Assembly: GCA_034506395.1 (NCBI GenBank) | Contig: JAPDPQ010000013.1 | Coordinates: forward strand, 83,149-147,148 | DNA: 64,000 nt | Reading direction: 5' to 3' | From: a candidate division KSB1 bacterium | GTDB lineage: Bacteria; Zhuqueibacterota; Zhuqueibacteria; Thermofontimicrobiales; Thermofontimicrobiaceae | Part shown: one piece after another, positions 7,777 through 17,600 of the stretch | Position numbering within the stretch: position 1 is the stretch's first letter | Layout of the letters: each line of letters opens with the position of its first letter | Program-made: the position numbers and the translations under genes | Notes under the pieces: generated by a model | The model's database searches: none | What the model saw: the letters and a program-made list of their open reading frames with translations, nothing else | Told to the model about the DNA's origin: nothing

Positions 7777-10080
7777 ATGGACTTAGCCCAATTGACAAGC
7801 GTTGTTTATTTGACGATCGGGGTAGTTTTATGCCTGATTGGAATTCTGATTTTTCGGGAAAGCCCGTCGCAACGCGTTCACCGTGCCACCGCCGTCATGA
7901 TCTTTTTGGCATCGCTGGGTCCCATCATGGGCGCGTTTGGATTGATTCTAAATCGAATGGGAAGCAAGATCAATCTCGACGTGGAGCTGTTCCGAAGGAT
8001 TTTTTTGGTATGGGAATTTTTTTTCCCCCAGCTCCTCTATTTCTCGATGATCTTTCCCAGAGAGCGCGGCTTGATCCGACAGCACCCCCGCACGATTTAT
8101 CTGATTTACCTTCCTCATTTCTTGCATTTCTGGGTGGTCTGGTTATTCCGAAGTCCGGATAGCTTCATGGCTATTGCTTCCCAAATCGTATCAAATTATA
8201 ATTCAGAGCTGTTGCTGCGTCCAATCTTACTTGTGTTCAATCTTCTCCTCGGGATGCTCGGAGTATTCTATGAATTTCATACCAACTTCTTTGCCCTGAT
8301 CAATTTGATCTATGTCATCGCGGCGATTTTCATCATGTATAAAGGATATCAAGAGCTGACCTCGTCCAGGGCCAAACGACAAGCGGCATTGGTGCTATGG
8401 GGCATCCGTGTCAGCGTGGGACTCTATGCGGTGGCGTTTCTGTTGCCAAAGCTGCTGCCAATTGAAACATCGGACGCCGTGATTTATTTCTTGACCATTC
8501 TTGCACTATTAATCGGTGCTGGATCCATTGCCTGGGCCATCATAAAATATCAATTCCTCGACATTAGCCAGCAAATCAGGCAACGATTTCTATTTTCCAT
8601 TTGCACTGGTTTGATTATTGGTATCTATTTGCTATTGTACAATCAATGCCGCCAGCTTAGCACCTCGCTGATCGGATTGCAGTTGCCTTTGCTGGAAATT
8701 ATGTTCATCATCATCGCTGTGGTAATATTTCAGCCGACGCTCTCTGGTATTGATCATATTATCCAGAAATTGTTTGGCAGAGAAAAAGCAGATGCCGACC
8801 AATTGTTGCAACAGCTTAGCCATGAGATTCTCACTATATTAGATTTTTCCCAGCTCAGGGAAAAAATTACCAATGCCTTAGCTGAGAACTTAATGTTGGA
8901 AAACGTGCATCTCATCGCTCGGAATAAAGCAGGTGATTTTGTGCTGAATGATTTTGAAGATACTGGTGCAGAAAATGATAAATTTTCATCCCATGGGGAT
9001 TTTATCAGAGCGATCGAGCAGATCAATCGGCCGGTTGGCTTTGATGAATTAATTCCTCAAATCAAAGATCCAGTAGAAATTGATTTGCTCAATCGATTGA
9101 ATTGCTACTTGCTTATTCCGCTGGCGCATCGTGGCACGCTGAATGGCATCTTGTGCCTGGGCAATAAACTCACGAGAACCTCGTTTTCCGCTGAGGACGC
9201 CAGGTTGCTCAATGTACTCTCGAATCAAATTGCGATCGCATTAGAAAATATTGATCTCTATCGCACGAAACTGGAACAGCAGCAAATTCAAAAAGAGATC
9301 CTGGTGGCGCGGGAAATCCAAAAAGCTCTGCTTCCCTCCCATGTCCCTCAGGGCAGCACCTTCGAAATCTCCGCGATGAATATCCCATCGAAAGAGGTGG
9401 GTGGCGATTATTACGATTTCATCCAGTTCGATGACGACCTCATCGGGATTGCCATCGGCGATATCTCGGGCAAAGGGATCCCTGGTGCAATGCTCATGTC
9501 CAATTTGCAGGCCACGCTTCGAGCATCGGTATGGCAGTTCGGCGATCCAGCCGAAATAATGAAACGCATCAATGCGCAGATTGCAAAAACCACATCTGCC
9601 GAAAAATTCGCTACGTTTTTCTATGGCATCCTCGATGCCAAAAAACTCACTTTCACCTTCAGCAATGCTGGACACAATTACCCAATCATCAAAAAACAAA
9701 ACGGTCAATTCTGCCATTTGACAGAAGGCGGGCTTGTCATCGGTGTCAATCCAAATTTTGAGTACCATCAAACAGAAATGAAACTCGATCCCGGCGACAC
9801 TTTGATTTTTTACACCGATGGGATCACCGAGGCGTTAAACCCCCAGCTTGAAGAATTTGGCGAGCAACGGCTTCTCGATATTATTTTGAACTGGAGCTAT
9901 AAATCTGCCGAGGAGCTGCGCAATTTGATCTATGAGGAGATGATCAAGTTCACTGAGGGACAAGGCCAATACGATGATCTCACCTTGATTGTGCTGAGAA
10001 TTTTGCCTTCAAACGATTGGCCGACGACCAATTTCTATTTTAAAGATGAAACGACGGGAGAGAGAAAGGCTGGAGGTTAA
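7777..10080 (+). CDS. 7TM-GAF-SpoIIE (RsbU-type) serine phosphatase
   Basis: 768 residues from the ATG at 7777; a TTG six bases earlier is possible. The N-terminal region (about 1-260) holds seven hydrophobic segments like the 7TM sensor of histidine kinases, and two more follow at about 270-320. A GAF domain lies at about 350-490. A PP2C-like SpoIIE domain (about 505-765) shows the metal-binding motifs GGDYYD, GDISGKG, YTDGITEA and DDLT. Enzymes of this class dephosphorylate anti-anti-sigma factors in partner-switching stress pathways. No anti-sigma or STAS antagonist is adjacent, so its partner is encoded elsewhere; the STAS-MlaE fusion at 35.7 kb is a transporter and not a likely partner. 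No Shine-Dalgarno sequence is evident. Confidence 0.9.
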   Translation: MDLAQLTSVVYLTIGVVLCLIGILIFRESPSQRVHRATAVMIFLASLGPIMGAFGLILNRMGSKINLDVELFRRIFLVWEFFFPQLLYFSMIFPRERGLIRQHPRTIYLIYLPHFLHFWVVWLFRSPDSFMAIASQIVSNYNSELLLRPILLVFNLLLGMLGVFYEFHTNFFALINLIYVIAAIFIMYKGYQELTSSRAKRQAALVLWGIRVSVGLYAVAFLLPKLLPIETSDAVIYFLTILALLIGAGSIAWAIIKYQFLDISQQIRQRFLFSICTGLIIGIYLLLYNQCRQLSTSLIGLQLPLLEIMFIIIAVVIFQPTLSGIDHIIQKLFGREKADADQLLQQLSHEILTILDFSQLREKITNALAENLMLENVHLIARNKAGDFVLNDFEDTGAENDKFSSHGDFIRAIEQINRPVGFDELIPQIKDPVEIDLLNRLNCYLLIPLAHRGTLNGILCLGNKLTRTSFSAEDARLLNVLSNQIAIALENIDLYRTKLEQQQIQKEILVAREIQKALLPSHVPQGSTFEISAMNIPSKEVGGDYYDFIQFDDDLIGIAIGDISGKGIPGAMLMSNLQATLRASVWQFGDPAEIMKRINAQIAKTTSAEKFATFFYGILDAKKLTFTFSNAGHNYPIIKKQNGQFCHLTEGGLVIGVNPNFEYHQTEMKLDPGDTLIFYTDGITEALNPQLEEFGEQRLLDIILNWSYKSAEELRNLIYEEMIKFTEGQGQYDDLTLIVLRILPSNDWPTTNFYFKDETTGERKAGG

Positions 10081-10152
10081 CGAAAAATAGCATGAATGGA
10101 AATAGCGATGAACAAATGAGTGCTTTGCTGGAATTATGGAGAAGCTTCAGTG

Positions 10153-10194
10153 AAACGAAATACCCGACAAATCATCTGTCGGGTATTTCGTTTT
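10153..10194. terminator. Bidirectional intrinsic terminator
   Basis: A near-perfect stem (AAACGAAATACCCGACA paired with TGTCGGGTATTTCGTTT, short loop) is flanked by A and T runs on both sides. It lies between the phosphatase gene and the convergent secreted-protein gene and can serve both. Confidence 0.92.
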
Positions 10195-10217
10195 AGATTG
10201 CTTGTTGAGCCTAAATA

Positions 10218-13200
10218 TTATTCAAGAAGGATCATCTTTTTAGTTGCATTGAACTCGCCAGCCCGGAATTGATAGAGATACATTCCGCTCGGCACTTTTA
10301 TCCCCTGGCTGTCGCGGCCATCCCATCGCACCTCATGCACACCCGCGGAAACCGTTCCATCAACCAGCCGAATAATTTCCTGCCCCATCATGTTATAGAT
10401 GGCAAGTATCACCCTTGATTCTTGCGGAAGCTGGAATCGAATACTGGTCTCTGGATTGAACGGATTGGGATAGTTTTGTTCCACTTGGTAATTGTTGGGT
10501 ATTTGTGCTAGGGGTGCTGGTTGAGCGCTCTGCATGGGGAGCTGAACAAAATTATTAGGCAACGAATTGCCTTCCTGTTGGGTATAAATCTCAACTTCAC
10601 CAATCTGGCAATAATCCGATTGTGAAGGATCTGGACGATCTAACACCAGTTTTATGTATTTCGCCGGAACTGGATCGAAATAGAAGCTTTCCCAATCCCC
10701 TGTTGTCTTTGTGGCGCTGAAAACCTTTGAGAAATCGCCAGGCTTTATACCAGAAGTTGAAACCTCCAAATGAAACGCCTTGAGCCATCGGAATGAGAAT
10801 CGGACTCCTGTATCGGTCAAGATTCTGATTTTTGAGATATTCTTAATGGACTGGTCGGCAAAACTGAAGATCACATGAGCTGGCGGATCCAAAGTCATCG
10901 CGGTGACTGTCCCATCCCAATCACTGATATCACCATCGATGGCGTTGGACCAGCTCTCGGCTGGGTCAGTGGGTGTTCCATAAGTGACTACCAGCTCAGC
11001 GCGATCACTCTTCACGAAATCGGCGCGACCAAAGACCTGGAGCTCCCCAAGTTGACAGTAGGCAGTAGAAGCTGCTGTTGGTTGGTCGACGATCAGTTTG
11101 ATAAATTTAACCGTTTGAGCTGGAAAAGAGAATTCTTCCCATCCTCCAATAAGCTTTTGCCCGGTGACCAATGGGAGAAAATCCGCCTCTTGCGTTCCAG
11201 TAATGGAGTACAAAATGCGGAAATGGGTGACCCAGCGGTTTTTGAATCCAACCTTGGTATCCGTTAGCAGTTTAATCTTCTCAATTTTGCTGAATCCCCC
11301 ACCCAAAAATCCGAAAATGGCATAAGGAGCTCGCTGAGATGAGGTAAAGGCAGTTACCGTTCCATCCCAATCTTCTATATCATTATCAATTGCATTGTCC
11401 CAACCTTCCCCTTCGAACGCAGGGCTGCCCTCAATAAATGTCAATAGGGCTGGTGTGAGCTGAACGGCCACCGGCCTGCTGGCAGTAGCCCACGGACCAA
11501 CCAATCCAGCTTTATTTTTGGCTTGAACCGAGGCTAATAACGCTTGACCATCATTCGCTGGGACGATGGCAGTTGGAGATTCGCCAATCCATTGATCAAA
11601 GACGACCGCACTATCGGCATTCAAGTCGATCACTCTGAGCCGATAGCTGGCGATACCACTAAGATCATCACTGGCTGGATCCCAGGAGAACGGAACATCG
11701 AAGTAATTCACTGCCGTGGCCTCGGAACTTGGCTTGCCTGGAGCGCTCGGCGGCGTCAGATCTATGGTGATTCCATCACTCCAGTCTGACCAGTCGCTCA
11801 CACCAATAGCTGCATTATGCACACGGATGCGTGCGTACAGGGTCTGGCCATGCTTTCCAGCTACCTTGTATTCCAATTTTCGGGTGATCCATTTATCAAA
11901 AACATCGCTGCGACCAATTGCGGTTCCGACCTGAAGTTTGTAATTCATGATCACCCCGCTCTCTTCATCGATGGCAGGATTCCATCGAAATAAGACGCTA
12001 TCTTTTCCAGTGAACTCGCCCTCATCGAATGGCCCGCCCTGAAGGATCGGCGGTGTGAGATCGATCAAAATCCCATCGCTCACCCCAGACCATGGGCCAC
12101 AAAGCCCCACCCCGTTAGTCGCGCAAACCCGCGCATAAAGGGTTTGATTGTGACCGCCATTCGCAACGAAGGACAAATCGGCGACTGTTGTATCGGCAAT
12201 ATCTTTTGCGCCGGGGCTGGTTCCCACCTGAATCCGATACCCGACGATCCCAGACTCTGGGTCATTCGCCTCGCTCCAAGTAAATGGCACAGCAGCTTTG
12301 TTGGTAAATCGTCCCAAATCCTTGGGCACCCCAGGTGCCGTAGGACGCGTCTCTACGATGAAGACGCTGTCGCTCGCATCACTCAGATTCTTAAACGTGT
12401 CAGTGATTCTCAACAAACACTGAAAGGATGGTTTCACTGAAGCGGGGATATTCCATTGATAAAAGCCGCTGTCTGGCAAGTTGGTTACCAGGTTCTGCCA
12501 AGAACTACCATTGTCATAAGAGATATCGATAGTAATGAGTCCTGACCCGCCAGCAGTGAACCACTGGATAGTATTGGTTTCGCCGATGACATACACCTCA
12601 CCTGGCCCTGGATTGGCAAGCTCGATGTATGGGTCTCGGACCTGCAATTTTTTTGAGGCAATGAATGCGAAATTATTTTTTTCGTTGAACTCGATAATTT
12701 CATTGTTCGGATCAATGATCCAACCGATATAATATTCACCCGCAGGAATTGGTTCTGGGAATATCCCTTGCCAGATCGCATGTCGCCATGAAAATGGCGG
12801 AATTGATGGGATCTGGGTGGTTCCAATAAGATAGTCAGAATTGGGATCAATTTCTGCATCCACTGAGGCGTAGTATGCAATGGTGAACCCTCCAGAGCGA
12901 TTGGTACCGATATTGCGCACATCATTCCAGATCCGAAACCTGGTAAATCCTCGGACCACAGTAGTGCCCTGAAAATCGGACCACTTCGCCCCATCGTCGA
13001 TCAAATCCGGCAGATCTGTTGGGGGCAAATCCTGTTTTAGCCATTGCTCCAATTGAGCAATATTATTATTGTTAAAACGGACCGCCATATTCATTTTACT
13101 ATTGTTATCTTCGCCAATATGAAGCGACACAATTTTTCTGGTGTTACCGTCCATGACCCAGATGGGCATGCCATCTTGCCCGTCGAAGGCATCCATTTTA

Positions 13201-14090
13201 TGCCACAGAAAATTTTCATCCACGCTGCTTGCCGAATCACTGTCGAAATAAAGGCAAAGCCCAAAATCAAGATCCACTGGATAACCAGCACAATAGAAAA
13301 CGCGTTTGTACCAGTTCAGATCGCTCGTAGTGAAGCGGGTCATCCATCCAGTGAAATTCGCTAATTGACGATCTAGCGTCACCAGCGCCCAATCGTATTC
13401 TGGCAATGATGTCTGAGTCCAAGCTTCAGGAACTCGGATCTTCACAGCCCATGCGCTATAAAAGGGTGTATAATCATTGTCCAATCCCGGAATGATCTCA
13501 ACCGATTTTGCCATGCCGCCAAATTCTTGGCGATAGACATTATGGGCTACAGTTAAGCAGTGAAAACCGATGCCGTCATCCCGACCGATGAGAACACCTG
13601 TCCCAACAAACTGATCCCCACTTGGAAAAATGATATATAATTTGCAAATGGTGCGCCACGGGAAATCAACGGTTGGCGAAATCTTAATCCGACCATCAGG
13701 TGAGAACACTGCAGAAATTGCCTCTTGCTGATCATTTCGATCCGAAGATGGTTGGCGATTTTGGCTCAAAACGGAAGGCAATATTGAGTCGTTATAAATT
13801 GCGTGATTAGTTGTTCCAGAAATCACATCATATTCGATTGTCGCGAGAGGATTCAAGATAGCTGATTTACGAGAGGAATTGGAAAACTTCGGACTAGGAA
13901 TAGGAAGCCAATGCTTTTTATCTTCTGATAATTTTAGAAAGGGATTGTCTTTTCCTTTTGCATAAGATAAGATGGCATCATCGTTGTCAAAACTGCTCTG
14001 CCCCAAGATCCCTGACGTTGGAATAATCAGCAGGCAGATCAAAATACTGATAATGCGCAATGGTCCCATTTGAATTGGTTCTCTTTTCAT
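10218..14090 (-). CDS. Secreted multidomain protein with V8-like protease fold lacking the catalytic Ser, and C-terminal sorting domain
   Basis: 1290 residues. Signal peptide (about 1-30), then a trypsin/V8-like domain (about 145-345) with H183 (LTVAHNVY) and D233 (EYDWALV). The nucleophile motif reads G-Q-D306-G-M-P instead of G-x-S-G-x-P, so the Ser is Asp and hydrolysis is not expected. Next come a CARDB module (about 350-480), an Ig-like module (about 485-580), three fibronectin-III-like modules (about 585-885, each opening near DLTPP or TAPG) and two discoidin-like modules (about 890-1165). The FlgD-like type IX sorting tail (about 1195-1290, YPNPFNPETSIRF) follows. The protein is probably exported and anchored on the cell surface as a binding protein. 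It is divergent from the giant C25-like gene; ATG at 14090. Confidence 0.88.
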   Translation of the reverse strand: MKREPIQMGPLRIISILICLLIIPTSGILGQSSFDNDDAILSYAKGKDNPFLKLSEDKKHWLPIPSPKFSNSSRKSAILNPLATIEYDVISGTTNHAIYNDSILPSVLSQNRQPSSDRNDQQEAISAVFSPDGRIKISPTVDFPWRTICKLYIIFPSGDQFVGTGVLIGRDDGIGFHCLTVAHNVYRQEFGGMAKSVEIIPGLDNDYTPFYSAWAVKIRVPEAWTQTSLPEYDWALVTLDRQLANFTGWMTRFTTSDLNWYKRVFYCAGYPVDLDFGLCLYFDSDSASSVDENFLWHKMDAFDGQDGMPIWVMDGNTRKIVSLHIGEDNNSKMNMAVRFNNNNIAQLEQWLKQDLPPTDLPDLIDDGAKWSDFQGTTVVRGFTRFRIWNDVRNIGTNRSGGFTIAYYASVDAEIDPNSDYLIGTTQIPSIPPFSWRHAIWQGIFPEPIPAGEYYIGWIIDPNNEIIEFNEKNNFAFIASKKLQVRDPYIELANPGPGEVYVIGETNTIQWFTAGGSGLITIDISYDNGSSWQNLVTNLPDSGFYQWNIPASVKPSFQCLLRITDTFKNLSDASDSVFIVETRPTAPGVPKDLGRFTNKAAVPFTWSEANDPESGIVGYRIQVGTSPGAKDIADTTVADLSFVANGGHNQTLYARVCATNGVGLCGPWSGVSDGILIDLTPPILQGGPFDEGEFTGKDSVLFRWNPAIDEESGVIMNYKLQVGTAIGRSDVFDKWITRKLEYKVAGKHGQTLYARIRVHNAAIGVSDWSDWSDGITIDLTPPSAPGKPSSEATAVNYFDVPFSWDPASDDLSGIASYRLRVIDLNADSAVVFDQWIGESPTAIVPANDGQALLASVQAKNKAGLVGPWATASRPVAVQLTPALLTFIEGSPAFEGEGWDNAIDNDIEDWDGTVTAFTSSQRAPYAIFGFLGGGFSKIEKIKLLTDTKVGFKNRWVTHFRILYSITGTQEADFLPLVTGQKLIGGWEEFSFPAQTVKFIKLIVDQPTAASTAYCQLGELQVFGRADFVKSDRAELVVTYGTPTDPAESWSNAIDGDISDWDGTVTAMTLDPPAHVIFSFADQSIKNISKIRILTDTGVRFSFRWLKAFHLEVSTSGIKPGDFSKVFSATKTTGDWESFYFDPVPAKYIKLVLDRPDPSQSDYCQIGEVEIYTQQEGNSLPNNFVQLPMQSAQPAPLAQIPNNYQVEQNYPNPFNPETSIRFQLPQESRVILAIYNMMGQEIIRLVDGTVSAGVHEVRWDGRDSQGIKVPSGMYLYQFRAGEFNATKKMILLE

Positions 14091-14250
14091 GGCTCATATC
14101 TCCCCAACTTAGTGATAGAAATCATTTAATGAAAATGCAAAGTAGTTTATGTCTTTTCTGTTTATTGTAATGCATAATATTGGCGTAAATGATCTGACAA
14201 ATAAAACTACCCACCAAGCTCAAAATCTGAAGTCACATTTTTTACGCCGC

Positions 14251-14279
14251 AAGATAAAACAATTTTTTTTAATTGTCAA
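14251..14279 (-). promoter_or_regulatory. Promoter of the pseudo-protease gene
   Basis: On the minus strand TTGACA (14274-14279), 17-base spacer, TATCTT (14251-14256). It leaves a 5' untranslated region of about 150 bases before the ATG at 14090. Confidence 0.65.
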
Positions 14280-14505
14280 GTAGATTTTGCTAAGTCTTGA
14301 AATCAAGCATTTCTGATTCAATCATTCAACGCCTTTTGATCTGGATATAGGTGCAAACCTTGAGCTTCTGTTGGTTTGCTTTTCTGAGTTAGAATACCAA
14401 GAAATTCAATTTTGTAATCATTTTCATGATAATAATATAGCTTTTTCGAATAAATTGAATTGATCTTTATCACAAAAACTAAATATGTGTTACAGGAGTT
14501 TTCTA

Positions 14506-14534
14506 TTGATTTTGAAATTAATTTTTTGTATAAT
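14506..14534 (+). promoter_or_regulatory. Promoter of the giant C25/VWA/cohesin gene
   Basis: TTGATT (14506-14511), 17-base spacer, TATAAT (14529-14534). It lies about 130 bases upstream of the ATG at 14669. The rest of the 578-base divergent region (14091-14668) is AT-rich and holds no credible gene. Confidence 0.65.
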
Positions 14535-14668
14535 TCATCATAAAATCGACCAAAATGCAATTTGTTGTGATGATAAAGTGTTCTTTGAATCCGTTTCCAT
14601 CAAATCAAATAACCGATCTGCATCGTGCTTCCGCAACCCCACCCTCATTCATCCAAAAGGAGACTCCC

Positions 14669-17600
14669 ATGAAGATAAGCATGATCAAGTTTTGGGAAGC
14701 GGCATTCTTAACGTGCCTGCTTATCTTGATTCCTTACAAGAATCAAGGCTTTGCTCAAGAAAATCGGCACGGCAATCCTATCGTAACACGATGGGTGGAT
14801 CCCGCTGGCTCAAAACCAATGTCTTTTCAACAATGGATCAGCAAAACCCTTTCCGCTCCACTCACAACCGATCGCATTTACCAGTCGAGCCCAGTTTCAA
14901 AGCCCAAAATCATGATCCTCGTGAATGGGAATTTGTATCCAGCAGTCAGGAGCCAGGTCGACCAATATATCGCTGATTTGGAAAGCCAGAATTATGAAGT
15001 TGTCCTGGTAACAATCTCTGGGGGTACACCCCAAAATATTCGATCAATGCTTCAAAATGAACCTGGATTGGTAGGCGCAGTGCTCATTGGTTCTTTGCCG
15101 GTACCATGGTTTCAGATTATCGAGACATTCGATGGCGGAAAAACTTATCAATATGAAGAATTCCCCTGTGACCTCTATTATATGGATCTCAATGGGACAT
15201 GGGCAGATACAAAGCACTACGACTCAGTTAGCAAGAGTTTTGTGAATGGCTCAGATGGCATTTTAGAGAGCCATACTGGCGCAGTAGCTCCAGATATCTG
15301 GATCGGACGGTTGATGGCATCAACCCTGACTTCGGGGAATGAAGTCAATCTGGTCAATAATTACTTCACGAAAAATCACCTTTATCGAACCGCCAAGACA
15401 TCGATTCAAACCCGCGCGCTGACATACCTGGATGATGATTGGAGCAACTGGACGACCTGCGGATTGGACTGTGTGTATAATAGCATTACTGTGGTTAACG
15501 ATAAAGAAGTAACGCGCGCGCCTGATTATAAAAATCGATTAGACGACAATTACCTTTGGATTCACCTCTGCGCCCACTCATGGCCTGGCGGCCATGGGTT
15601 TAAATATAATAACGGAACGAATTGGGATTACGTCTATGTGAATGATGTCCGCACTATCGATCCATTGGCATATTTCTACAATTTGTTCGCTTGTTCTAAT
15701 GCGAGGTACATTGAAGAAAACTACATGGCGGGCTGGTACATTTTTATGGACAGCTATGGGTTAGGGGCGGTTGGATCGACAAAGACTGGGAGCATGTTAT
15801 CCTTCGAGGATTTTTATGACCCATTAGCAGAGGGCGCTACCCTAGGGGATGCTTTTAAAAATTGGTTCACTAAGCGCGCTGAGGGCGGGTTTGAGGATTG
15901 GGAGCAGGCATGGTTCTATGGAATGACCTACCTCGGCGATCCAGCACTCACTTGTGGTAGCCCGTACACGTTGCCAGAACTGGTCGGCAAAAATATCAGT
16001 TTTAATCCGAATTCAGCCTCTCCTGGGACTAATATCACTTTCACGAGCACCATCGCCAATGAAGGCAATAAGCGAGCCGGACAATTTCATTTCAATTATT
16101 ACATCTCCACCGATAATAGCAATTTCAGCTATGCCAACGCATCCTTTTTGGGATCGGACATGATCGATTTCATCAATGGGTTATCGTCAAAAAGTTCAAC
16201 CACCACATTACAAATTCCTCCTTCAGTCACAGCCGGTCAGTACTACGTCTGGATCGTAATCGACCCATTATACGAGGTCATCGAGGCCTATGAATATAAC
16301 AATAAATTTTGCTCCACCCTTCCGCTCCAAATCACTTCTGGATATACCATTTTCGACGATTTCGAGGATGGAAATGCCAATGGCTGGCTTCCTAAAACCC
16401 GCTCACGCTGGTCTGTGGTCTTGGACCAGGGAGATTATTCCCATTTTTTGAACACCAGCAATTACACCAACGACGAGCGATCGATCATTTCGGGATATGA
16501 GTTCTTCGATTTCGATTTGAATGTCAAAATCAAATCTCCAGAAAATTTTTCGTCAAATCCGGGTGCAAACTATGTGATCTGGTTTGGCTTCAGAGATGAG
16601 GATAATTATTATTACCTGCGATTCGATCATCTCAATTATGAGAATAAACTGTTCCGACATTACCAGGGTGGCAATACAGTGATTGCAACCTACAATGGGA
16701 TGACAATAAATGACAATAATTATCATCTTGTACGCGTGGTTCGATCGGGAAGCCAAATTAAAGTTTATTTTGACGGCGTTCAGGTGATGACTGCCAATGA
16801 TAATTATCTACCAGGAGGAAAGATCGCCCTGGGATCTTACAACGATGCAGTCTATTTCGATGATGTCGGCATCATTGGGGGCTCGCCACTATCGATCAAT
16901 ATCACAGCTCCAATCGGGGGTGAGAAATTAACGGTGGGCCAGCCATTCAATATCACCTGGAGCGCTTCTTCCTCGATCAGCCAGATTCGGATTGATCTTT
17001 CTCTGGATGGAGGTGCGAACTGGAGTAATTTGACGCCAAATGCTGCCAATACTGGTAGCTGGATTTGGACGCCTCAGCCCCAACAAAAATCTCCCAATTG
17101 CAAAATACGCTTGCGCGACGCGCTCGATTCCACCGTCGTTCGAGTGAGCAACTCGTTCCAGGTCATCGACCCCAATGTTTACACAGCGATCCAAGTTCCC
17201 AGCTCCATGGCAGCGCCCACGATCGACGGGGTGCTCAATGAAGCAGTTTGGAATTATGCTGATAAAGACTCATTGCTATTTGGCGACACCGAAAATTGGG
17301 GACAACGGTGGACCCGATGGAATGATAATCTCGTCATTTGGCGTGCCGTTTGGAGCCCCACAACCAATCGACTCTACGTAGCGGTCGAAGTCAAAGACGA
17401 TATTCGGGGTACATTCGATGACACCAATCCCAATGTCTCCAATTATTATCCCTGGAACGATGAATCGATTGAATTTTTCACGGATGGGGATAATAATGGT
17501 GGAAGTTATAATGGTCGTTATGATATCGCTCAGCAATGGCGCGTATCAGGTCAGAACATCCGCAATCTCAACAATTATCCTTCGGCTACGAGCACTGGCA

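Noticed and set aside
9241..9771. 176-codon minus-strand frame
   Set aside because: Entirely inside the SpoIIE domain of the phosphatase gene on the other strand; its composition is that of an antisense shadow.
14318..14560. 80-codon minus-strand frame in the divergent promoter region
   Set aside because: It overlaps the two promoters, is very AT-rich with low-complexity composition, and has no Shine-Dalgarno or family.
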